Source: Gelidibacter mesophilus DSM 14095
Lineage (GTDB): Bacteria > Bacteroidota > Bacteroidia > Flavobacteriales > Flavobacteriaceae
Direction: 5' to 3'
DNA length: 64,000 bases
Assembly: GCF_000423005.1 (NCBI RefSeq)
Contig: NZ_KE383968.1
Coordinates: 124,001-188,000 of the forward strand
The notes under the pieces are model-generated. The model saw only the letters and a list, made by a program, of their open reading frames with translations, was not told where the DNA came from and did no database searches. Numbering within the stretch: position 1 is the stretch's first letter; each line of letters opens with the position of its first letter. Below are positions 16,761 through 25,808 of this stretch, piece after piece. The translations under genes were made by a program, and so were the position numbers.

Positions 16761-17477
16761 TTAGTTCATTTGCATGGGCACCTCCATTAAAAGCACGCGG
16801 GCATCCTCTGTGGCTTTAACGGTAAAGCTGTCTGTATCCCAAACGCCCATTCCATCTCTTTTTGAAAGTTTTTCTCCATTCAGTTCAACTTCTCCTTCAA
16901 GGATAAAGACATAGACGCCATTTCCTTTTTTGTTGATGTTGTACTCATCTTCATTGCCTTTTGAGAATTTTCCAATATGGAACCAGGCATCTTGATGCAC
17001 CCATACACCTTGGTCATTTTCATTAGGAGAAAGTACTTGATAGAATGCGTTTTCCTTTGCTATATCCTTTAGTGAAATTTGGTCATAACGTGGCTTGACG
17101 TTTCGTTTGTTTGGAATAACCCAAATTTGCAGAAATTTTACAGGCTTATCTGGATTGTTATTGTACTCTGAATGCATCACCCCAGTACCAGCGCTCATAA
17201 CTTGAATATCGCCTTCTCTGATAATGGTCTTGTTGCCCATATTATCTTCATGCTTTAAATCGCCTTCCAATGGGATGGAAACAATTTCCATATCTTGATG
17301 CGGATGTGAGCCAAAACCTCTGCTTTCTGAAACGGTATCGTCATTTAACACTCTCAATACGCCAAAGTTCATGCGCTCAGGATTGTGATAATTGGCAAAA
17401 CTGAACGTGTGTTTTGAATGTAGCCACCCGTGATTGGCATCACCTCGTGTGTCTGCTCTGTGAATTATTGTGTTCAT
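16761..17477 (-). CDS. Pirin family protein (YhhW-like, short form)
   Basis: This 238-residue bicupin has the N-terminal pirin metal site GSHPHQDMEIVSIPLEGDLKH and the GDIQVMSAGTGVMHSEYN signature. The C-terminal cupin (YVFILEGEVELNGEKLSKRDGMG) is degenerate. E. coli YhhW has quercetinase activity, and other pirins act as redox-sensitive cofactors, so the substrate is open. It lies between the FMN reductase and hydrolase genes on the same strand, with a second, longer pirin two genes upstream. Confidence 0.92.
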   Translation of the reverse strand: MNTIIHRADTRGDANHGWLHSKHTFSFANYHNPERMNFGVLRVLNDDTVSESRGFGSHPHQDMEIVSIPLEGDLKHEDNMGNKTIIREGDIQVMSAGTGVMHSEYNNNPDKPVKFLQIWVIPNKRNVKPRYDQISLKDIAKENAFYQVLSPNENDQGVWVHQDAWFHIGKFSKGNEDEYNINKKGNGVYVFILEGEVELNGEKLSKRDGMGVWDTDSFTVKATEDARVLLMEVPMQMN

Positions 17478-17600
17478 AGTTTTTAGTTCTTTATTGGTAG
17501 ATAATTTTAACCTACCCTATTAATAATTTATAAATTTTTCAGGTTTTCTTTATTTCAATTTGCAAGGTCAGAAACTCCAATGAGTGTTGTCACTGAAAAA

Positions 17601-18176
17601 TTATTTAGAGTCTTCCCGCATTCTTTTTAAGGCTTTGGTCCAACTTTGTAATTTTTCCAGCATTACATGTGCTGATTTCTCTAAAGGTTCATTTGCTTCA
17701 AAAACCTCATCTTCATTAATAAATTGAGTAAAGAAAGGGATGTTTACAGCTTGTGGCAATGGCATCATTCCTAAAGTAGTGATGGTTAACTTTAATTCTT
17801 GAATGGCTCTCGTTCCTCCTGATACACCACCATAACTCACAAAGCCCACGGGTTTTTCCTGCCATTCTTCAAACAAATAATCCATCGCGTTTTTTAGGGT
17901 AGCCGGAGGACCATAATTGTATTCCGGTGTCACGAATACATAAGCATCGGCTTCATCAATCGCTTTACTCCATTTTCTGGTATGTTCTTTAGTATATTGA
18001 CGCAATCGTGGATGATTTGGCTCGTCCATTAAAGGCAAGTCTATTTCTTTTAAATCCAATAGTTCCACTTCAAAATCGGCATGTTGCTTTACAATTTTCA
18101 AAAACCAATCTGCAACGATTGGGCCTTTCCGTGAGGGTCTCGTGCTACCGATGATCACTTTCAGTTTATATTTCAT
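17601..18176 (-). CDS. NADPH-dependent FMN reductase-type flavoprotein
   Basis: This 191-residue protein has a flavodoxin-like fold. The FMN phosphate loop is GSTRPSRKGPIVADW at the N-terminus, followed by TPEYNYGPPATLKNAMDYL and GFVSYGGVSGGTRA, the hallmarks of the NADPH-dependent FMN reductase (azoreductase/quinone reductase) family. It should reduce quinones or other electrophiles in the cytoplasm. It begins 52 bases downstream of the longer pirin gene, so the two are probably co-transcribed. Confidence 0.92.
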   Translation of the reverse strand: MKYKLKVIIGSTRPSRKGPIVADWFLKIVKQHADFEVELLDLKEIDLPLMDEPNHPRLRQYTKEHTRKWSKAIDEADAYVFVTPEYNYGPPATLKNAMDYLFEEWQEKPVGFVSYGGVSGGTRAIQELKLTITTLGMMPLPQAVNIPFFTQFINEDEVFEANEPLEKSAHVMLEKLQSWTKALKRMREDSK

Positions 18177-18228
18177 CTTTTCTTTATTTTATTTATTTTT
18201 TGGTTAATATCAACTAAGGCGTTGTTCA

Positions 18229-19107
18229 TCAATCTTCCAAATAGCCGAATTTTCCAATGTTAAAATCATTGAAGGCTTCCATCAATTCCGCTCTGGTATT
18301 CATTACAAATGGGCCTTGTGCGGCAATGGGCTCATTAATCGGTTCGCCACTTAAAATCAAAACTAAAGCATCATCCACGGCTTCTATATTAAATTTTTCG
18401 CCATCGTTTGACATAAGTGCCAAATGATCTGTAGGTACTTTTTCTGTGCCATTAATGATGATATTTCCTTCCAACACCAAAAGTGCCGTATTGTACTCTG
18501 CCGATATTTGAAAATCTGCTTTCCCGCCTTTTTTCAGCCTCGCATTGAATAAATGCACTGGCGTAAAGGTTGATGCAGAGCCTTGGACGCCGTTGTATTC
18601 TCCAGCAATTACCTCAATTGTTCCTTCATGGTTTGGCAATTCATGGCGCTTGATATCTTTACTTTTTATAGCCTGATACTTGGGAGTGGTTTTTTTATAT
18701 TTTGCAGGAAGATTCACCCAAAGTTGTACCATCTGAAAATCACCACCCTTTTTACTCCATTCTTCCTCATGATATTCTTTATGCAAAATGCCATTGGCAG
18801 CGGTCATCCATTGCACATCGCCTTCGCCAATAACGCCACCACCGCCACTACTGTCGTGATGGGCCACCCTGCCTTTATAAGCAATTGTTACGGTCTCAAA
18901 ACCTTTATGTGGATGTACACCCACGCCTTTTGGCTTATCGGAAGGTGGAAAATTGTAGGTGGAATTATAGTCCAGCATTAAAAACGGACTCATCCGTTGC
19001 ATATCCAATCTAAATCCACTTGGGATAAAATTATGTACCCTAAAACCATCACCTACAAAATGAGGCGCTCTAGGGCTTGCTACTAGTTCTACTGTCCTTG
19101 TTTTCAT
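18229..19107 (-). CDS. Pirin family protein (long form)
   Basis: This 292-residue two-cupin pirin carries the metal-binding GVHPHKGFETVTIAYKGRVAHHDS motif in the N-terminal domain, GEGDVQWMTAANGILHKEYH after it, and a C-terminal domain ending in the pirin_C pattern GEPINEPIAAQGPFVMNTRAEL. It is a different subfamily from the protein at 16761. A -7 box (TAACTTTG, 19137-19130 on this strand) is 22 bases upstream of the start, so it probably opens the transcription unit with the FMN reductase. Confidence 0.93.
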   Translation of the reverse strand: MKTRTVELVASPRAPHFVGDGFRVHNFIPSGFRLDMQRMSPFLMLDYNSTYNFPPSDKPKGVGVHPHKGFETVTIAYKGRVAHHDSSGGGGVIGEGDVQWMTAANGILHKEYHEEEWSKKGGDFQMVQLWVNLPAKYKKTTPKYQAIKSKDIKRHELPNHEGTIEVIAGEYNGVQGSASTFTPVHLFNARLKKGGKADFQISAEYNTALLVLEGNIIINGTEKVPTDHLALMSNDGEKFNIEAVDDALVLILSGEPINEPIAAQGPFVMNTRAELMEAFNDFNIGKFGYLED

Positions 19108-19129
19108 TTGTCAATAATTTGATTTGAAA

Positions 19130-19137
19130 CAAAGTTA
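19130..19137 (-). promoter_or_regulatory. -7 element upstream of long pirin gene
   Basis: TAACTTTG matches TAnnTTTG and lies 22 bases before the pirin ATG. No TTTG is found at the normal upstream distance, which suggests an activated promoter, possibly by the adjacent Crp/Fnr protein. Confidence 0.5.
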
Positions 19138-19229
19138 CGTTATCACATCATCCTGTGCATTGATGTATGATAAGAAGTTATAGAAAGCGTAATGGACTGA
19201 AATTAGTGGTTATCAGACCTTTTGATACT

Positions 19230-19823
19230 CTATTTTTTGAAATTTTTACGCGCCAAATCTTTACGAACCCTACTTAAACTTTCTGGGGTAATTCCCAAAT
19301 AAGAGGCTACCATGGTTAGAGGAACGCGCAATAGGATATCGGGGTACATTTCAATAAATTCGAGATATCTTCTTTCAGCACTGGCACTTAACAACAAATT
19401 AATTCGATTCTGTAAATGTCTGATGTGGTTGTGGAGAAGTCTGTCATTAAAAGTAGTGAAAGAAGGGATTTTTTCTGAAAGCAGCTGTATGAAATTTTCA
19501 TCAATCAGAACCACTTCACTGTCCTCAAGAGCTTGAATATAGTAGCGTGAAGGACTATCAAAATAGACACTTTCTCTATCGGTTACAAACCAGTTTTCTG
19601 GTGCAAAGGAAATGGTGTGCTCTTTACCATTATCATCTATCGAATATTGTCTTAGGAGTCCTTTCTCCACAAAAAACGTATGCTTGCAATAGTCGTTTTC
19701 ACTCAATAGAAAGTCATTCTTTTTAATTTCCTTGAGGATGCAAGTATCGAATAATGTCGAAATAGAATCACTTTCAATGTGGAGTTTTGAACTTAAATAG
19801 TCTACTATTCTGAGATGTTGCAT
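19230..19823 (-). CDS. Crp/Fnr family transcriptional regulator
   Basis: This 197-residue regulator has an N-terminal cyclic-nucleotide-binding-like domain (FDTCILKEIKKNDFLLSENDYCK, then HTFFVEKGLLRQYSIDDNGKEHTISFAPENW) and a C-terminal winged helix with recognition helix LTMVASYLGITPESLSRVRKDL. The Bacteroidota subfamily lacks the classical cAMP-contact residues and its ligand is unknown. It is at the upstream end of the pirin/reductase/YceI group on the same strand, and so is the likely regulator of that group. A TAAATTTG -7 box lies 33 bases upstream of the start (19864-19857). Confidence 0.92.
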   Translation of the reverse strand: MQHLRIVDYLSSKLHIESDSISTLFDTCILKEIKKNDFLLSENDYCKHTFFVEKGLLRQYSIDDNGKEHTISFAPENWFVTDRESVYFDSPSRYYIQALEDSEVVLIDENFIQLLSEKIPSFTTFNDRLLHNHIRHLQNRINLLLSASAERRYLEFIEMYPDILLRVPLTMVASYLGITPESLSRVRKDLARKNFKK

Positions 19824-19856
19824 AAGGAATGAAAAGTTATGGCAATTTTAATCCAT

Positions 19857-19864
19857 CAAATTTA
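19857..19864 (-). promoter_or_regulatory. -7 element of the Crp/Fnr gene
   Basis: TAAATTTG on the minus strand lies 33 bases before the start codon; no clear -33 box is present. Confidence 0.5.
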
Positions 19865-20084
19865 CGTTTTTAAATTGAAGTTATCTGGTTGGATTTCTCC
19901 GCGTTTCCTCTTCTTCTCAATGATCACGGTTTTTATGGACGATTTTTAAAACCCACCAAAAGGTTCATTCTTTTTAGCGATGACGCCTGCCTACTCCCTA
20001 TAAAAATCGACTTGCAACACCTCTACTTTTCTCGATACAAAGCGCATCCAATAATTGAGGGATGACAATGGTCATAGCATTTGA

Positions 20085-20116
20085 TTTGATGAAGCTTTAC
20101 CTTTATCCTACTTTTA
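20085..20116 (+). promoter_or_regulatory. Probable promoter of fhs
   Basis: TTTG (20085-20088) is followed after 20 bases by TACTTTTA (20109-20116), one mismatch from TAnnTTTG, 6 bases before the ATG. The rest of the 19824-20122 spacer shows nothing recognisable. Confidence 0.45.
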
Positions 20117-20122
20117 AAAATC

Positions 20123-21799
20123 ATGGATCTTATGACAGAAATACAGATTGCACACAGCGTTACACCTAAACATATCAGAGAAATTGCGGCAAAATTGGCA
20201 ATTCCTGAAGATAAGTTGGAATACTATGGAAACGACAAAGCAAAACTTCCGTTAGACCTCATTGATGAAGAAAAAGTAAAAGCCAACACACTTATATTAG
20301 TAACCGCAATTACGCCTACCCAACCGGGGGAAGGCAAAACCACGACTTCCATTGGTTTGGTTGATGCTCTCAATATTTTAAATAAGAAAGCGGTTGCAGT
20401 GATTAGAGAACCAAGTTTAGGCCCAGTATTCGGCATTAAGGGTGGTGCAGCAGGGGGTGGATGGAGCCAAGTTATTCCTATGGTGGATATTAATCTGCAT
20501 TTTACAGGAGATTTTCATGCCATCGAAAAAGCCAATAATCTCCTTTCTGCGCTTATAGAAAATAACATTCAAAGTAAATCGCGACGGCTTGGTATTGATC
20601 CAAGAACGGTAGTTTGGAAACGGTGCATGGATATGAATGATCGCGCCTTGAGAAATATTGTATCGGCACTTGGCGGAAAAGCGGGTGGCGTTCCCAGAGA
20701 AACCGGGTTTAATATTACTGCAGCTTCTGAGATTATGGCCATCTTGTGCCTGGCCTCAGACTTAGAAGATCTTAAAAAAAGATGCGGAAATATCTATCTG
20801 GCCGATACTTGGGAAGGCAAACCTGTTTTTGCCAAGGATTTAAATGCCGAAGGTGCTATGGCGGTGCTCTTAAAAGACGCCATAAAACCGAATCTCGTTC
20901 AAACCTTAGAAGGCAGTCCGGCAATTATCCACGGCGGACCTTTTGCCAATATTGCCCAAGGCACCAATTCTATTGTAGCCACAAAAATGGGAATGACCTT
21001 AAGTGATTATACCATCACCGAAGCTGGGTTCGGATCTGATTTAGGTGCGGAAAAATTCATGAATATTAAGTGTCGAGCGGCTGGCATCTCTCCTAAGACT
21101 GCGGTTTTAGTTGCTACAATTAGAGCATTAAAATACCATGGTGGCAAATCGTTAAGAGAGATTACTCAAGAAGATCTGGAAGCGCTTAAAAACGGTCTTC
21201 CTAATTTGGAACGCCATATCGCCAGTTTGAAAAGCTTTGGAATACCCATTGTAGTTTCCATAAATGCCTTTAAATCTGATACAGAGGCTGAAATAAAAAT
21301 AGTGCAAGACCATTGTGAAAAATTAGGGATTCCCGTGGCATTAAGCTATGGGTGGGCAAAAGGCGGCAAAGGTTGTTTGGATCTCGCTGAAAAAGTCATA
21401 AAGTCGGCAAACTCTAGTACCAACCAATTTCACCCTACTTACAATCTCGATGACACGATACCTACCAAAATGAAGAATATCACCCAAACTGTTTATGGTG
21501 GAGATCATGTTATTTTGAGTGATTTGGCAAAACTTCAATTACGTAAATACGAAGCCATGGGTTTTGCAAATCTGCCAGTCTGTATGGCTAAAACGGAGAA
21601 GAGTTTTACTGATGATCAGAAACGATTGGGGCGTCCAGTAAAATTCGATATCCATATTAGAGAGTTTGAAATCGCTACAGGCGCTGGTTTTATCATTCCG
21701 ATTGCGGGTAATATGCTGGGTATGCCTGGCTTACCTGCTATCCCTGCCGCAGAGAAGATCACTATTGACAAAGATGGCACTATTGAAGGTTTATTTTAA
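20123..21799 (+). CDS. fhs: Formate-tetrahydrofolate ligase
   Basis: This 558-residue cytoplasmic enzyme makes 10-formyl-tetrahydrofolate from formate, ATP and tetrahydrofolate, feeding purine and one-carbon metabolism. It has the P-loop PTQPGEGKTTTSIGL near residue 70, the family segment REPSLGPVFGIKGGAAGGG, FTGDFHAI, and the C-terminal GAGFIIPIAGNMLGMPGLP. Length agrees with the usual 555-560 residues. It stands alone and no operon partner is evident. The start used (MDLMTEIQIAHSVTP) could also be the internal Met4. Confidence 0.97.
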   Translation: MDLMTEIQIAHSVTPKHIREIAAKLAIPEDKLEYYGNDKAKLPLDLIDEEKVKANTLILVTAITPTQPGEGKTTTSIGLVDALNILNKKAVAVIREPSLGPVFGIKGGAAGGGWSQVIPMVDINLHFTGDFHAIEKANNLLSALIENNIQSKSRRLGIDPRTVVWKRCMDMNDRALRNIVSALGGKAGGVPRETGFNITAASEIMAILCLASDLEDLKKRCGNIYLADTWEGKPVFAKDLNAEGAMAVLLKDAIKPNLVQTLEGSPAIIHGGPFANIAQGTNSIVATKMGMTLSDYTITEAGFGSDLGAEKFMNIKCRAAGISPKTAVLVATIRALKYHGGKSLREITQEDLEALKNGLPNLERHIASLKSFGIPIVVSINAFKSDTEAEIKIVQDHCEKLGIPVALSYGWAKGGKGCLDLAEKVIKSANSSTNQFHPTYNLDDTIPTKMKNITQTVYGGDHVILSDLAKLQLRKYEAMGFANLPVCMAKTEKSFTDDQKRLGRPVKFDIHIREFEIATGAGFIIPIAGNMLGMPGLPAIPAAEKITIDKDGTIEGLF

Positions 21800-21946
21800 G
21801 AGGATCAACTGGATAGTTTAAGCACTGGAATGGTTGACTCCCGTCGCATCCATCATAAATTATTAATCTAAGCTTGGAAACTAATGAGCGTCAAAATTCA
21901 ATCTGGAAATTTAACTTTCTAAAAATTCATTAAAACATTATTTAGT

Positions 21947-22909
21947 CTATCTAAAATTGAGATCAATCCATTCAAACATTTCTCTATAGACAGTTTCTCT
22001 CACGGATTTCTGTGAAAGAACTAAATCGTGCATGCCATTTTCAATTTCACAATTGGTGATATTACCATTGAGCTGATTGGCATAATAGGCGATGTGTTTG
22101 ACATTCAAAACCGCATCTCCTTTCATAAAGCGCTCTGACCATTTTTTATCATTGACCGATTGACTGCTGTATAAAACCAAAGTCGGAACATCTAGCGTCA
22201 GCTTGTTTTGTATGCTTTTATGAGCTGTGCGAATGGCATTGATAAAACTCAGAGTCACTTTTGGAATATCATGAGGTTTCCAATTTAGTAAGTAATTCCA
22301 TTCACCATATTTCTGACGATGGAGGCTGTAACCATATAGCTTTGAAAAGCCACCCGAGATTAGGAGGTTAGGCAGAAATCTGCTTAAAAACGACAGAAGA
22401 GGCACGCCAAGATTTCTTTCAATGCCATTAAGGTTAAACTCATAAAATGGACTGTTACATATCAAGCCATGGAATAAAGTACTCCTTAAATTCCTGCCAG
22501 CATAATTGGTTAGAATGAGTCCACCGGTGGAATGCCCCATTAAAAGAACTTCCATATTATTTTCGGATTTAATGATTTGTAAAGCCTCGTTGATTTCTTC
22601 ATCATACTCCAGAAGTGAATGCACGTTATTCATTTTCTGATGCGCCAACAAGGAACGGCCATATTTTCTTAAATCCAAGGCATAAAAATTATAAGCGGCG
22701 CCGTTAAAGCGTTGGGCCATTTGGTCTTGAAAAAAATAATCGTTAAAACCATGCACATATAGAACAGCTTTAACGGATGGTATTTCGGATTTCTTGCGAA
22801 CCAATGTGGCTATGACCTCACCTTCATAATCGTCAGCATAGTTGAGCCTCCGTTGCTGAAATCCATCACCAAGTAAGTCTCTTTCATAATCCCCATCGCT
22901 ATATATCAT
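21947..22909 (-). CDS. Alpha/beta hydrolase (monoglyceride lipase/lysophospholipase-like)
   Basis: This is a 320-residue serine hydrolase. The oxyanion-side HG motif is AVLYVHGFNDYF, the nucleophile elbow MGHSTGGLIL holds the catalytic Ser, and ENGMHDLVLSQKSVRE supplies the catalytic His. There is no signal peptide, so it is cytoplasmic. It resembles the serine aminopeptidase/S33-like lysophospholipase group; the substrate cannot be assigned. It is followed by a small GNAT gene upstream on the same strand with 59 bases between. Confidence 0.9.
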   Translation of the reverse strand: MIYSDGDYERDLLGDGFQQRRLNYADDYEGEVIATLVRKKSEIPSVKAVLYVHGFNDYFFQDQMAQRFNGAAYNFYALDLRKYGRSLLAHQKMNNVHSLLEYDEEINEALQIIKSENNMEVLLMGHSTGGLILTNYAGRNLRSTLFHGLICNSPFYEFNLNGIERNLGVPLLSFLSRFLPNLLISGGFSKLYGYSLHRQKYGEWNYLLNWKPHDIPKVTLSFINAIRTAHKSIQNKLTLDVPTLVLYSSQSVNDKKWSERFMKGDAVLNVKHIAYYANQLNGNITNCEIENGMHDLVLSQKSVRETVYREMFEWIDLNFR

Positions 22910-22968
22910 TGCTCTTAACTTTTCTTAATATTCATAAATTTAAAAATTGGTTGTGGAGCATTGCTCAT

Positions 22969-23430
22969 TCACAATACTATTTTTTCCATCTCAATGGTTT
23001 TCCAATAGTCATTTCCAACTTTGACATAGTTAATTGATTTATCTGTTCGGGAAAATCCAACTTTTTCATAACACTTAATTACGCCGCCATTCCAAGAATA
23101 ACCATTTAGAATAATTCTTTCGTTTTTAAGATTTTTAAACCCAAATTCGGTAAGTTTCTTAATCAATTTGGTTCCGATACCTTTCCCTAGTACCGTTTTT
23201 TCTCCGATTAAAATTCGCGCTAATTTTGCATCTTTATTGTTTTTCTTTAAAATGCTTATTTCCGCTATTCCAATACATCGTTTTTCTTCATTTACCACCT
23301 TAAATACCGTTCGGTTCGCATTAGATAAATAAATTTCGACTTGTCTTTTGTCGACAGGAAATGTAAAAATAGTCCCAGCAAAGTGGATTAATTCCGCATC
23401 ATTTGAATCCATTTTTTGAGATACGTCCAA
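22969..23430 (-). CDS. GNAT family N-acetyltransferase
   Basis: This 153-residue protein has a single GNAT domain. Motif A is ARILIGEKTVLGKGIGTKLIKKL, with the acetyl-CoA pyrophosphate loop GKGIGT, followed by IILNGYSWNGGVIKCYEKVGFSR (motif B). It probably acetylates a small molecule or an amino group on a protein; no neighbour indicates which. It lies upstream of the alpha/beta hydrolase gene. Confidence 0.88.
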   Translation of the reverse strand: MDVSQKMDSNDAELIHFAGTIFTFPVDKRQVEIYLSNANRTVFKVVNEEKRCIGIAEISILKKNNKDAKLARILIGEKTVLGKGIGTKLIKKLTEFGFKNLKNERIILNGYSWNGGVIKCYEKVGFSRTDKSINYVKVGNDYWKTIEMEKIVL

Positions 23431-23752
23431 TCTTTTATTTTAAAAGGCTCTAATTCTATCACGATTTCTATTAGTTTGCTGTCAGCTTATTTTATGGAGA
23501 ACTGAAGAGTCAAGTAAGAAAACAGTTGGGTCCGCACGCCTCTAAAATACTAAAAATTGGCCAAGCTCAAAAAAGACCATAGGATTTAAAAATCAGCAAA
23601 TATCGGAACAATTATATTTTGACAATTCCGAATACAACCGCTTAAAACATTTCAAGATCCTTCCCTTATCGGCTAAACACCCACTAAAATTCTCATAAGA
23701 TTGACAATAAAATTTGTAAATTATCCCAAATTTCAACTTACAATTTACATTT
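23431..23752. other. Intergenic region without recognised features
   Basis: These 322 bases lie between divergent genes. I see no consensus TAnnTTTG box on either strand, no strong hairpin and no convincing short gene. Confidence 0.5.
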
Positions 23753-24682
23753 ATGAAAACAATTCTGTTGAGTACTATGGCATTCTTCTTGTCATGCCAT
23801 CTTTTTCTAACCGCCCAAGAAACCGATAAAAACCTTGAAAAAGGCTTGGCAGAACTCGTAAAAACCTTTGAAGGAGATGTTGGGATTTATGTTTATAATC
23901 TCAAAACCGACAAAGAAGCCGCAATCAATGCAGATACCATTTTCCCAACCGCAAGTATCGTAAAAGTCCCCATTTTGATTGAAGTGTTCAACCAAATCAA
24001 AGTGGGGAAATTGCGTTATAATGATACCTTGGTTTATGATGCCAAAAGAAAATATGGAGGCTCGGGCTTAATGCAGTTTTATAAGGATAGTACGGTTACG
24101 GACCTCCGTACATTGACCTCATTGATGATTACAGTAAGCGATAACACGACCTCACTTTGGTGCCAAGAACTTGTAGGTGGAGGATTAGCCATCAATAAAA
24201 CCATGGCAGATTTAGGCTTGACGCATACCAGAGTCAACAGCCGAACGGAAGGGAGAACCAAAGATTGGGAAATCTACGGTTGGGGCCAAACCACACCACG
24301 CGAAATGGCATCATTGCTGATAAAAATGAGAAAAAGGACGTTGGTTGATGAAACTTCGAGTGATGAAATGTACCGTCTCATGACCAATTCCTTCTATACG
24401 GATTATTCGCTTTCTCAAATTCCACCCTACGTACAAACCGCTGCCAAACAAGGCATGGTCAATAAGTCACGATCGGAATTGGTCATGGTCAATGCGCCAC
24501 ACGGCGATTATGTTTTTTATATTGCTTCCAAAAACAACACCGACGAATCTTGGGGTTTTGATAATAAGGCTTGGCAATTACAGCGCACAATTTCCGCCTA
24601 TTTATGGCATTATTTCGAACCAGAGTCTGAATGGAAGCCAGCATCAGGATTTACGGATTTAGTAAAAGGACTGAGATATTGA
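23753..24682 (+). CDS. Secreted class A beta-lactamase-fold serine hydrolase (first of tandem pair)
   Basis: This 309-residue protein has a signal peptide (residues 1-22, ending LFLTAQ). Ser68-x-x-Lys71 (TASIVKVP) and Ser129-Asp-Asn (VSDNTTS) match the class A active site. The third box reads KQG (Lys232) rather than KTG or KSG. The omega-loop region goes from DWEIYGWGQTTPREM with no ExxLN motif, so the deacylating Glu/Asn pair of true penicillinases cannot be located. It may be a peptidase, esterase or PBP-like enzyme rather than an antibiotic resistance determinant. A paralogue follows 75 bases downstream. Confidence 0.88.
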   Translation: MKTILLSTMAFFLSCHLFLTAQETDKNLEKGLAELVKTFEGDVGIYVYNLKTDKEAAINADTIFPTASIVKVPILIEVFNQIKVGKLRYNDTLVYDAKRKYGGSGLMQFYKDSTVTDLRTLTSLMITVSDNTTSLWCQELVGGGLAINKTMADLGLTHTRVNSRTEGRTKDWEIYGWGQTTPREMASLLIKMRKRTLVDETSSDEMYRLMTNSFYTDYSLSQIPPYVQTAAKQGMVNKSRSELVMVNAPHGDYVFYIASKNNTDESWGFDNKAWQLQRTISAYLWHYFEPESEWKPASGFTDLVKGLRY

Positions 24683-24757
24683 CTCTATCTAGTTTCTGTA
24701 CAAGATGAAATCTAATAGGTTTAACCTGGCCTTTTATCCTTTTAAAAAAAATTAACG

Positions 24758-25696
24758 ATGATTTTTAGAGTATTAGTTTTATTACTATTTATGGCCTGTA
24801 ACAATTTATTCGCACAAGACATGGTATTACCCTCTTATTACGTCGCGGATCCACAGCTGTCACAACAGCTAGAAACCATGGTTAAGGATTTAGGTTTGGA
24901 CAGGGATTTTGAAGTTGGTGAGGATGGGATTGAACAAATTTCTTTGGCGGTCATTGATCTGAACGGAGAAACTCCAAGATTAAGCGGTGTCAATTACGAT
25001 AACTTCATTTATCCGGCCTCCATTTACAAAATCTATGTCGCTGCTGAAATCCTCCGCCAGATAGCCATAGACAGCCTAAATCTTGATGATTCGTATAGGG
25101 TACAATCTCCGAACGATGTTGATAAAACCAAGGAAATCGAAAATGACCCGAGAGCTTTATTACAGCATGGCGATAGCGTCACGGTCAACTACCTGCTAGA
25201 CCTGATGATCACCCGAAGTGACAATACTGCCTCAAATTGCCTGATTGATATTGCTCAGCGTCCTAAAATCAACAACCTGATGCACCGGTATCATTGGCAG
25301 GGCAGCGAGGTCACAAGAAAGTTTTTAAGTCGAAAATTTGAAGACTCTAATTATAAGGAAGCTGAAGGCACAATGACCTGCGCGTTACACGCTGCCGATT
25401 TCATGTATAAGGTTCAAACGAATCAGTTGGTCAATCCTTGGGTAAGCATGCAAATGAAGACCTTATTGGGCAGGCAATTGGACAAAAGCAAATTGGCTGC
25501 CGGAATGCCAGAAAACGTGATGTATTATCACAAAACCGGATGGTGGTCCTATTGGACAAACGATGTGGGGATTGTTGACGATGGCCAAACAAAATATATA
25601 ATAGCCTGTTTCTTGCCTCTTGAGGAAGAACTGGCACTACCAAAGATGAAAGAGCTATCCAAACGTATTTACGATTTGATGAAAGAACGCCATTAG
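24758..25696 (+). CDS. Class A beta-lactamase-like serine hydrolase (second of tandem pair)
   Basis: This 312-residue exported protein has an N-terminal hydrophobic segment that ends either at a possible lipobox (FMAC) or at a signal peptidase I site (NLFAQ). Active-site boxes are Ser88-x-x-Lys91 (PASIYKIY), Ser154-Asp-Asn (RSDNTAS) and Lys259-Thr-Gly (YHKTGWW). It is only distantly similar to the preceding protein, so the pair is an old duplication or a pairing of related functions. As in the first protein, a canonical omega-loop ExxLN motif is not obvious, and a cell-wall or peptide substrate is as likely as a beta-lactam. Confidence 0.85.
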   Translation: MIFRVLVLLLFMACNNLFAQDMVLPSYYVADPQLSQQLETMVKDLGLDRDFEVGEDGIEQISLAVIDLNGETPRLSGVNYDNFIYPASIYKIYVAAEILRQIAIDSLNLDDSYRVQSPNDVDKTKEIENDPRALLQHGDSVTVNYLLDLMITRSDNTASNCLIDIAQRPKINNLMHRYHWQGSEVTRKFLSRKFEDSNYKEAEGTMTCALHAADFMYKVQTNQLVNPWVSMQMKTLLGRQLDKSKLAAGMPENVMYYHKTGWWSYWTNDVGIVDDGQTKYIIACFLPLEEELALPKMKELSKRIYDLMKERH

Positions 25697-25808
25697 CCTT
25701 TCCAATGATCCATTTCCCAATAATATATCATTAGGCTTAAAAAACAAAAAAGACTTTAAAAATTGGTGCGCTATTTTCATTTATATCACCTAAAACCTAA
25801 AGGTAAAT

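Noticed and set aside
23753-25696. Antibiotic-resistance cassette
   Set aside because: The tandem genes lack mobile element signs and canonical omega-loop motifs; they look chromosomal and resident.
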